Assembly (NCBI GenBank): GCA_005880345.1
Contig: VBGE01000099.1
Span: 1 to 10,952 of the forward strand
DNA length: 10,952 nucleotides
Direction: 5' to 3'
From: Chloroflexota bacterium
GTDB lineage: Bacteria > Chloroflexota > Dormibacteria > Dormibacterales > Dormibacteraceae
Part shown: positions 6,169 to 10,952 of the stretch, in pieces
How positions within the stretch are numbered: the stretch's first letter is position 1
Layout: each line of letters starts with the position of its first letter
The notes under the pieces: generated by a model
Seen by the model: only the letters and a program-made list of their open reading frames with translations
What the model was told of the DNA's origin: nothing
Databases searched by the model: none
Translations under genes and position numbers: made by a program

Positions 6169-6858
6169 ATGAGCCAGGTCAAACTTCGGCGGCTGCCGCC
6201 GGAGCTTCCGCGCGACGGCCATAGCAAGCAGCGCATCAGGGTGGTCATCGTCGAAAACCACCAGCTTGTCTCGGAGAGCCTCGGCATGCTGCTGGACGGC
6301 CAGCCGGACATGGAAGTGGTGGGCAAGGCCACCTCGGTCGCCGAGGCGGCGGCGCTGCCCAGTCATCTGTCTCCGGATGTTGTCGTGATGGATTTCCACC
6401 TCGACGACGGCACCGGGAGGGACGCGGCGCTCGCGATGCGCCAGCGTTTTCCGGAGGTCAGGTTCGCCTTTCTGAGCCGGGATGGGAGCGAGGATGCCCA
6501 GCTCGCAGCGATCGAGGCCGGTGCCAGCGCCTACCTGCAGAAATCGAGCCCGGCGTCCGAGGTCATCGCCACAATTCGCAAGGTGGCGCAGGGTGGCAGC
6601 CTCATAACGCCGGCGATGATCGCCCGGCTCGTCAGCAGGGGCAAGGATCGCGAGCACATGCGCAGCAGCCTCAGCCCACGCGAGCGAGAGGTGCTGCAGC
6701 TGATGAGCACCGGGGTGGGAACCCGTGAAATCGCGACTCGCCTCGGGATCAGCTATTCGACGGTCCGGTCGCATGTGCGATCGATCAGCGCCAAGCTCGG
6801 TGCGAAGTCGATGGTGAACGCCGTGGTCACAGCCCACGATCTGGAGCTCGTCAACTGA
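6169..6858 (+). CDS. NarL/FixJ-family response regulator
   Basis: A 229-residue two-component regulator. After a 22-residue basic N-terminal extension, the receiver domain covers about 23-140. Its phospho-acceptor is Asp75 in VVVMDFHLDDG, with a Ser switch residue in FLSRDG and the conserved Lys in YLQKSS. The acidic pocket reads VENH, so Glu29 and Asn30 replace the usual Asp pair. The LuxR-type helix-turn-helix lies at about 166-222: LSPREREVLQLM, TREIATRLGISYSTVRSHV, then LGAKSMVNAV. It should bind DNA as a dimer, with phosphorylation exposing the HTH. No kinase is in the same transcription unit; the PAS kinase at 157-1308 is the only one in the window. It ends in a palindrome shared with the stop of the convergent gene. 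Confidence 0.92.
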   Translation: MSQVKLRRLPPELPRDGHSKQRIRVVIVENHQLVSESLGMLLDGQPDMEVVGKATSVAEAAALPSHLSPDVVVMDFHLDDGTGRDAALAMRQRFPEVRFAFLSRDGSEDAQLAAIEAGASAYLQKSSPASEVIATIRKVAQGGSLITPAMIARLVSRGKDREHMRSSLSPREREVLQLMSTGVGTREIATRLGISYSTVRSHVRSISAKLGAKSMVNAVVTAHDLELVN

Positions 6859-6866
6859 TCAGTTGA
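6851..6866. repeat. Perfect 16-base palindrome across two abutting stop codons
   Basis: TCAACTGATCAGTTGA is its own reverse complement. The centre TGATCA holds the TGA stop of the NarL-type regulator (6856-6858) and, on the other strand, the TGA stop of the MEDS regulator (6861-6859). Both proteins consequently end in Asn-stop from identical codons. As RNA it could form a six-base stem with a GATC loop on either strand, but no T run follows on either side. Confidence 0.7.
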
Positions 6867-7575
6867 GAAAGGCGCCGGTCCGAAGGTCGAAAAGGTCCGG
6901 GTGGGCCTTCAGCGCGCGCAGGATGGCCAGGCCGTCGAAGTGGCGCACATCGTACTGGCACATGACCGCCACCGGGTAGCGCCTGCACATCACCTCAAAC
7001 GCTTCCTCGTAAGCCAGCATCTGGTCCTCGGAGGCAAACATCTCGCGCTCGGCGGCCATCTCGCCGACGATGCGGATGACTGACGCTCCCTTGACCGTTG
7101 CGCCGGCCAGGATCTGCTCCCACTGCGCGATCGCGTCGGCGGCCAGTCCCCCCTCGAAGTGGACCACCTCGATGCCCTCCGAGATCTCCAGGGCGTCCGC
7201 ATAGCGCCGCAAGACGTCGCCCGACGCCACGAGATAGCTGGGCTGGCGCAGCCGAATTCCGTCGGCCAGGAACGGCACTGCGAGCCGCAAGCCACCGAGG
7301 TCGGAGCTGAAGAACGTGGCCAGGTGAAGGGGGACGTTGGCGGTGACACCGGCCACGCTCGCCGTCGCCGCCGCAGGCGCCGCAGATGTCGAGCCATCGA
7401 CGAAGGTCGCAAGGTCTGATTCCCGAAAGCGCCGTTCGCGCCGCCTGCCGACGCGCTGGGCCTGGAGAAGCCCAGAGTCCGACCATCGACGTATTGACGC
7501 CTGGCTGACCCGGAGGAACCGAGCCGCTTCCGCCGTGTTCAGCAAGTCTTCACTAATATACTTGGCGCGCATCAT
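6859..7575 (-). CDS. HTH regulator with MEDS (DcmR-type) sensory domain
   Basis: A 238-residue protein with two domains. Residues about 11-60 form a MerR/excisionase-type helix-turn-helix (LNTAEAARFLRVSQASIRRW, then ARG-rich wing and FRESDLATFVDG). After an Ala-rich linker (about 61-80), a MEDS domain spans about 83-235, with HLATFFSS, PFLADGIRLRQPSYLV and the signature YPVAVMCQYD (200-209, Cys206). In DcmR of methylotrophs this domain senses a small ligand and controls dehalogenase expression; the ligand here is unknown. ATG 7575 (or the adjacent ATG 7572) is preferred over GTG 7599, because the upstream codons overlap the divergent promoter region and add no conserved sequence. There is no SD, which suggests a leaderless message. 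It diverges from a Crp-like gene and may regulate it. Confidence 0.87.
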   Translation of the reverse strand: MMRAKYISEDLLNTAEAARFLRVSQASIRRWSDSGLLQAQRVGRRRERRFRESDLATFVDGSTSAAPAAATASVAGVTANVPLHLATFFSSDLGGLRLAVPFLADGIRLRQPSYLVASGDVLRRYADALEISEGIEVVHFEGGLAADAIAQWEQILAGATVKGASVIRIVGEMAAEREMFASEDQMLAYEEAFEVMCRRYPVAVMCQYDVRHFDGLAILRALKAHPDLFDLRTGAFLN

Positions 7576-7580
7576 TGATG

Positions 7581-7609
7581 GTAGTGCATAGCATTGCACA
7601 CTACAATGC
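7581..7609. promoter_or_regulatory. Overlapping dyads and -10 box in the MEDS/Crp divergent promoter
   Basis: Two interleaved inverted repeats occupy the 45-base gap: GTAGTG (7581-7586) with CACTAC (7599-7604), and GCATTG (7591-7596) with CAATGC (7604-7609, spacer 7 bases). On the plus strand TACAAT (7602-7607) is a near-consensus -10 box that would start transcription about 7 bases before the ATG at 7621. On the minus strand TATGCA (7590-7585) could serve the MEDS gene. Neither has a good -35 box at proper spacing, which fits activator-dependent control by a dimeric regulator. Confidence 0.5.
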
Positions 7610-7620
7610 AGTTAAGGGCG

Positions 7621-8340
7621 ATGGCCAAAACCAAGGACGATCCGACCGCGACAGCCGCTCGCGTGCCCGAATGGCTTGGCGAGGCGCGCGGCTATGGGTT
7701 GCTCGGCCGGCTGTCCGACGGGCTGGTCGTGGAGGTCGTGGCCTCGGGGCGAAGGGTCGAATACCCCAAGGGCGGCCTGGGCCTCCGTTGGGACGAGGAG
7801 CCCAAGACGGCCATCCTGGTGCGAGGGTCGGCGCGTGGATTTCTCGCCTACCCTGACGGCAGCCAGATCACCACGCGCTATCTCCGGCCTGGAGACGTGA
7901 CCGGGGTCTTCGCCTCGCGCCAGCCGCATATCGCGCGCGGCATCCAGGCGCTGGAGGCGTCCGAGCTGCTGCTCATCGATGCCGAGAGGATGCACCAGAT
8001 CTCCATGGCGTACCCGGCGTTTGGGTGGGCGCTGATCGAGGAGCTCACCACTGTGCTGAACGCGACGCATCGCGCGCTCTACGTGCGCGCCTTTGGTTCG
8101 GTTCGCCAGCGGGTGGCGACGGCCATCGTCGACCGTGCGCGGCTCAGCGGCGACGTCGCGGTGGGTCACAGCATCACCGGCACTCAGGCCGAGCTGGCGA
8201 CGGCCGCCGGTACCGCGCGCGAGGTGGTCGCCACGATACTCCAGGGATTCAAGCGCGAAGGCCTCGTCGACGTGCACCGGGGGATGGTGGTGATTGTCGA
8301 TCCCGGTGGGTTGGAGCGCGAAGCGGACAGCGGCTTCTAG
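7621..8340 (+). CDS. Crp/Fnr-family transcription regulator
   Basis: A 239-residue regulator. The N-terminal part (about 25-125) is a cyclic-nucleotide-binding-like beta roll, with [13 protein letters not shown] as the glycine turn. A long dimerisation helix follows (about 129-165, containing [17 protein letters not shown]). The C-terminal Crp-type winged helix covers about 163-228, with [20 protein letters not shown] as the helix-turn-helix and [18 protein letters not shown] as the wing. Fnr-type iron-sulfur cysteines are absent: the protein contains no Cys. The effector cannot be told from sequence. ATG 7621 is chosen because the -10 box TACAAT (7602-7607) overlaps the earlier ATG at 7606; AAGGG at 7614-7618 is too close to be a normal SD, so a very short leader is likely. 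The TAG stop shares CTAG with the convergent gene. Confidence 0.88.
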   Translation: MAKTKDDPTATAARVPEWLGEARGYGLLGRLSDGLVVEVVASGRRVEYPKGGLGLRWDEEPKTAILVRGSARGFLAYPDGSQITTRYLRPGDVTGVFASRQPHIARGIQALEASELLLIDAERMHQISMAYPAFGWALIEELTTVLNATHRALYVRAFGSVRQRVATAIVDRARLSGDVAVGHSITGTQAELATAAGTAREVVATILQGFKREGLVDVHRGMVVIVDPGGLEREADSGF

Positions 8341-8807
8341 AGGCTCGAGACGCCGACCTCGACCTTGCGGGTCCGCGGCCCGTCCCATTCGCACAGGAAG
8401 ATCGCCTGCCACGTGCCCAGGGCCAGCTTGCCTCCGCTCACCGGCGCGGTGCACGAAGGACCTACAAGGACGGTCTTGATATGCGAATCGGAGTTGCCCT
8501 CGGCATGCTCGAATGCCGCCTCCTTGGGCACGAGCTCTGCGAGATGCGATTCGATGTCGCGTGCCACGTCAGGGTCGGCGCCTTCGTTGATGGTCACGCC
8601 GGCCGTCGTATGCGGGATGAAGACCAAGCAGACACCGTCCGCTACACCGGATCGGGTGACTGCTTCGACGACCCGTTCGGTGATGTCGATGAGCTGGGCC
8701 CGTCGTCGGGTGGTGACCTCGAACGTGACCCAGCTCTTGCCTTCCCCGCCTACCGGGGAAGGTGACCCCGACGCGGAGCGGCTCGGTCGGATGGGGCCTC
8801 TTGGCAT
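8337..8807 (-). CDS. YjbQ/UPF0047 family protein
   Basis: A 156-residue protein of the YjbQ family, small trimeric enzymes for which weak thiamine-phosphate-synthase activity has been reported; the physiological role is unsettled. Family motifs are clear: RAQLIDIT (37-43 region), [13 protein letters not shown] (63-75, His66), a second His at 88, GNSDSHIKT (104-112, His109) and [16 protein letters not shown] (from 130). The homologous region begins at about KSWVTFEV (24-31). The first 23 residues are an extra Pro/Ser/Gly-rich segment that is partly encoded by a 9-base-pair hairpin. No ATG, GTG or TTG lies between the ATG at 8807 and the conserved part, so the longer start is kept. That ATG is 5 bases after the DJ-1 gene's stop, which implies an operon. 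The stop overlaps that of the convergent Crp-like gene. Confidence 0.87.
   Translation of the reverse strand: MPRGPIRPSRSASGSPSPVGGEGKSWVTFEVTTRRRAQLIDITERVVEAVTRSGVADGVCLVFIPHTTAGVTINEGADPDVARDIESHLAELVPKEAAFEHAEGNSDSHIKTVLVGPSCTAPVSGGKLALGTWQAIFLCEWDGPRTRKVEVGVSSL
8740..8762. repeat. REP-like perfect hairpin within the 5' end of the YjbQ gene
   Basis: CCTTCCCCG (8740-8748) and CGGGGAAGG (8754-8762) are perfect 9-base arms around CCTAC. The hairpin encodes residues 16-24 of the YjbQ-family protein (around SPVGGEG), outside the conserved domain. The sequence style resembles the short GC palindromes dispersed in many high-GC genomes, whose translations often read Pro-Ser-Pro/Gly-Gly-Glu-Gly. 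Confidence 0.6.
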
Positions 8808-8812
8808 CCGCT

Positions 8813-9337
8813 CTAGCGGCGGGCCGGGACCTGCTGCAGGATCTTCAGCGATTCGCGGATGAACGCCGGGATGTCGGACGGCTGGCGCGACGTCACCAGG
8901 TTGCGGTCGACGACCACCTCCTGGTCGACCACGTTGCCTCCCGCTTTCCTGAGGTCACCCTGGATCGTCTTCCACGCGGTCATCTTGTAGCCCTTGTACT
9001 CGTCTGCAGCGAGGAGCAGCTGCGGGCCATGGCAGATGGCGAACACCGGTTTGCCGGCGGGCAAGAACGCCTTGACGAAGCTCACCGCCTCGTCGTGCGC
9101 TCGCAGCTTGTCAGGGCTGCCGCCGCCCGGGATGAACAGCGCGTCGAAGTCGTCCGGCTTCACGTCCCTGAAGGATTTGTCCGTCCGGGCCTTGACCTTG
9201 CCCTTGTCACCCTCGAGCTCCGCGCCCGCCTCCAGGCCGACGATCGTCACCTCATGCCCCGCCTGGCGGAACGCGTCGTAAGGGTCTTTGAACTCCGAGT
9301 CCTCGAACCGGGGACCGAGAACACAGGCGATTCTCAT
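8813..9337 (-). CDS. DJ-1/PfpI family protein (class I glutamine amidotransferase-like)
   Basis: A 174-residue PfpI-type protein. Members act as cysteine proteases, deglycases or chaperone-like stress proteins; which applies here cannot be told. The nucleophile elbow is [12 protein letters not shown] with Cys102 and His103. The upstream acidic residue is Glu12 in FEDSEF, the same position as in PH1704-like PfpI proteins, and the glycine loop [11 protein letters not shown] (69-79) is present. Length matches the family. The start ATG 9337 has the best SD in the window, AGGAGGTG at 9342-9349 with 4 bases of spacing after the G-run region. Frame upstream of this ATG is rejected as coding. It leads the YjbQ gene in an operon and diverges from the sigma-factor gene over a 57-base gap containing a palindrome. 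Confidence 0.93.
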   Translation of the reverse strand: MRIACVLGPRFEDSEFKDPYDAFRQAGHEVTIVGLEAGAELEGDKGKVKARTDKSFRDVKPDDFDALFIPGGGSPDKLRAHDEAVSFVKAFLPAGKPVFAICHGPQLLLAADEYKGYKMTAWKTIQGDLRKAGGNVVDQEVVVDRNLVTSRQPSDIPAFIRESLKILQQVPARR

Positions 9338-9355
9338 GCGACACCTCCTGATTTC

Positions 9356-9368
9356 GAGTTTCAAACTC
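9356..9368. promoter_or_regulatory. 13-base palindrome between DJ-1 and sigma-factor genes
   Basis: GAGTTT (9356-9361) and AAACTC (9363-9368) are perfect inverted arms around a central C. The site lies in the 57-base divergent gap, 19 bases from the DJ-1 start codon and 27 bases before the sigma-factor ATG, so a protein bound there could control both genes. No convincing -35/-10 pair could be assigned. Confidence 0.4.
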
Positions 9369-9394
9369 CACGTTACGAGGTAAACCAGAGGTGC

Positions 9395-10372
9395 ATGCAA
9401 CTCCAATCCTCCGTCTCACTGTGGCTGGACGACTCTGACGACGAAGCGCGAGCGAGCTCGCAGGAGTCGAGCCCGAACCTGGCCGACGTCCTTTCGGAGA
9501 TCGAGGCTCGGCCCAGAACCGCGCCCGAAGCTGGCCAGGTCGACACCGACGACGCCCTTGGCGCCTACCTCCGCGAGATCGGCCGAGGCACCCTGCTGAC
9601 CAAGGAGCAGGAGGTCGAGCTGGCCAAGCAGATCGAGGCGGGCTCCGACCCCGCCCGGCGCCGCATGACGGAGGCCAACCTGCGTCTTGTCGTGTCCATC
9701 GCCAAGAAGTACCAGGGCCGCGGCATGCCGCTGCTCGACCTGATCCAGGAAGGCAACGTGGGCCTGATGCGGGCGGTCGCCAAGTTCGACCATCGCCGTG
9801 GGTTCAAGTTCTCGACCTATGCCACATGGTGGATCCGTCAGGCCGTGCTCCGCGCGATCGGGGACCAGGCCCGGACCATTCGGCTCCCGATCCACATCGG
9901 CGACCAGACGAACAAGCTGGTCCGCATCTCCGACCGCTTGCGCGACTCGCTCGGGCGGCAGCCGACTGACGAGGAGATCGGCGAGGAGCTTGGCCTCACG
10001 TCGGTCGAGGTCGAGGGGCTGCGCCAGACGTCACGCGACACGGTCTCGCTGGAGACCCCGATCGGCGAGGACGGCGACACCGAGCTCGGCCACCTCATCG
10101 AGGACGCCAACGCGGAGTCGCCGGCGACCCTCGCCATGCAGTCGGACCTGAAGGACCAGGTCGACGGCGTGCTCAACACCTTGAAGCCTCGCGAGCGCCG
10201 CGTCGTGCAGCTCCGGTTCGGGCTGGGCGATGGGCACCAGCGCGCTCTCGACGAGGTGGCGCGCCGGCTCGGCATGAGCCGCGAAACGGTGCGCCAGCTC
10301 GAGCGGCAGGCGCTCGACAAGCTGCGCCGAAGCGGCCGCGCCGACGCGCTGCGCCCGTACTCACGCGACTGA
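9395..10372 (+). CDS. RpoD/SigA-like sigma-70 factor (group 1 or 2)
   Basis: A 325-residue sigma factor that directs RNA polymerase to promoters. The acidic first 50 residues are unlike region 1.1. Region 1.2 is [12 protein letters not shown] (52-63). Region 2 is highly conserved: [17 protein letters not shown] (95-111), [14 protein letters not shown] and [18 protein letters not shown] (134-151), the -10 recognition segment. Region 3 includes [17 protein letters not shown] (158-174) and [11 protein letters not shown]. Region 4 spans about 250-315, with the [30 protein letters not shown]. Region 4.2 reads TVRQLERQ rather than the usual RIRQIEAK of primary sigma factors, and the short N-terminus favours a group 2 (stress or stationary-phase) paralogue. 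AGAGG at 9387-9391 lies 3 bases before ATG 9395, and GAGGT at 9377-9381 is an alternative SD. The open frame upstream is antisense to the DJ-1 gene. Confidence 0.9.
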   Translation: MQLQSSVSLWLDDSDDEARASSQESSPNLADVLSEIEARPRTAPEAGQVDTDDALGAYLREIGRGTLLTKEQEVELAKQIEAGSDPARRRMTEANLRLVVSIAKKYQGRGMPLLDLIQEGNVGLMRAVAKFDHRRGFKFSTYATWWIRQAVLRAIGDQARTIRLPIHIGDQTNKLVRISDRLRDSLGRQPTDEEIGEELGLTSVEVEGLRQTSRDTVSLETPIGEDGDTELGHLIEDANAESPATLAMQSDLKDQVDGVLNTLKPRERRVVQLRFGLGDGHQRALDEVARRLGMSRETVRQLERQALDKLRRSGRADALRPYSRD

Positions 10373-10382
10373 CAATCCGGCG

Positions 10383-10952
10383 GTGATCGGCCTCGGACCG
10401 TATCTGGCGTTTCTCGGGGTGTCGCTGCTCGTTATCTGCACCCCAGGCCAGGACACGGCGCTGACCATCCGCAACACGCTTCTTGGCAGTAGGGCCACCG
10501 GCGTGGCGACGGCGGTGGGTGTGTCCACCGGCCAGGCGGCCTGGACGGTCGCGACGTCCGCCGGCCTCGCCGTGGTGCTCATGGCGTCGGGACCGCTGTT
10601 CCTGGCGATCCGGCTGGCGGGCGCCGCGTACCTCGTCTACCTGGGCATCCGCTCGCTGCTCAAAGCGATGCTGCGCCAGGAGATTGGGGACGCCGCTCCA
10701 GTCCACTCACTCCTTTCGCCCCGCGCCGCCTTCGTGCAGGGATTCCTGAGCAATCTCTCCAACGCCAAGATGGTCGCGTTCTTCATCAGCCTGCTGCCGC
10801 CGTTCGCGGGCCCCCATCCCAGCTTCGCGCTGCTGCTCGCACTCGGCCTCAACTTCAGCCTCCTCACGCTCGTGTGGCTCACCGGCTACGCGGTCGCGGT
10901 GGCGCGGTTCGGGCGCTGGCTGCGTCGCGGTTCAGTCCGGCGTGCCCTCGAC
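10383..10952 (+). CDS. LysE/RhtB-family amino-acid exporter (3' truncated by window)
   Basis: The first 190 residues of an inner-membrane exporter for amino acids or derivatives. The family usually has about 205-215 residues, so only the tail is missing. Visible features are the N-terminal helix PYLAFLGVSLLVICTPGQDT with the conserved TPG(P/Q)D motif (20-24), the glycine-rich segment GSRATGVATAVGVSTGQAAW (35-54), helices at about 57-69 and 71-98, and the second hallmark QGFLSNLSNAKMVAFFISLLPPF (119-141 region), followed by a further membrane helix (about 148-175). The GTG start at 10383 is 10 bases after the sigma-factor stop, so the two are likely cotranscribed. There is no good SD. The substrate cannot be assigned. 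Confidence 0.9.
   Translation, partial: MIGLGPYLAFLGVSLLVICTPGQDTALTIRNTLLGSRATGVATAVGVSTGQAAWTVATSAGLAVVLMASGPLFLAIRLAGAAYLVYLGIRSLLKAMLRQEIGDAAPVHSLLSPRAAFVQGFLSNLSNAKMVAFFISLLPPFAGPHPSFALLLALGLNFSLLTLVWLTGYAVAVARFGRWLRRGSVRRALD

Noticed and set aside
8808..8819. Inverted repeat CCGCT/AGCGG between DJ-1 and YjbQ genes
   Set aside because: It has five-base arms with a two-base gap, which is common by chance at this GC content. It simply contains the DJ-1 stop codon.
8762..9394. Upstream extension of the sigma-factor reading frame
   Set aside because: It is antisense to the DJ-1 gene, which has a strong SD and catalytic motifs. The sigma factor has its own ATG at 9395.
9338..9406. N-terminal extension of the DJ-1 protein
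   Set aside because: The internal ATG at 9337 has the best SD of the window and matches the family's usual N-terminus. The extension overlaps the sigma-factor start.

Overview
The window is gene-dense, high-GC bacterial chromosome. It has no mobile elements, RNA genes, CRISPR array or phage genes. Several features point to a high-GC soil lineage such as Actinomycetota, Chloroflexota or Dormibacterota: GTG and ATG starts without a clear Shine-Dalgarno (SD) sequence, promoter-like boxes lying almost on start codons, an RpoD-like sigma factor with a primary-type core, a MEDS-domain (DcmR-type) sensor and stand-alone winged-helix regulators. The lineage is inferred from style only, because no marker gene fixes it.

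Layout, left to right. (1) Bases 1-57 hold a sigma70-type promoter pointing left out of the window, with an inverted repeat between its -35 and -10 boxes and the possible first codons of a TetR-like gene. (2) On the minus strand, 157-2448 carries a single-domain MetE-type methyltransferase followed 15 bases later by a PAS-HisKA-HATPase histidine kinase. (3) Diverging from these at 2448/2449, a stand-alone CheB methylesterase overlaps by ATGA a CheR-PAS-coiled coil-PAS protein (2449-4865). (4) Converging on it, an ATGA-coupled pair on the minus strand (4849-5789) encodes a winged-helix regulator without a receiver domain and a 138-residue helical protein of unknown function. (5) On the plus strand, 6006-6858 carries a probable 51-residue small protein behind a 5' hairpin and a NarL-type response regulator. 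(6) A MEDS/HTH sensor-regulator (minus, 6859-7575) diverges from a Crp/Fnr-type regulator (plus, 7621-8340); about 45 bases with overlapping dyads separate them. (7) On the minus strand, a DJ-1/PfpI protein precedes a YjbQ/UPF0047 protein (8337-9337). (8) On the plus strand, an RpoD-like sigma factor (9395-10372) is followed by a LysE/RhtB exporter that runs off the right edge.

Most of the window is signal transduction and transcription control: histidine kinase, CheB, CheR-PAS, NarL regulator, winged-helix regulator, MEDS regulator, Crp-like regulator and sigma factor. There is no chemoreceptor, CheA or CheW, so CheB and CheR-PAS are more likely a non-chemotaxis module of the kind usually seen as one CheB-CheR-PAS-kinase fusion, here split in two and without a kinase on the same polypeptide. 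The kinase across the divergent junction and the NarL regulator downstream are plausible partners, but the sequence does not prove it.

Convergent neighbours are packed extremely tightly. Stop codons overlap or abut at 4849-4865, 6856-6861 and 8337-8340, leaving no room for ordinary terminators. No convincing intrinsic terminator was found anywhere.
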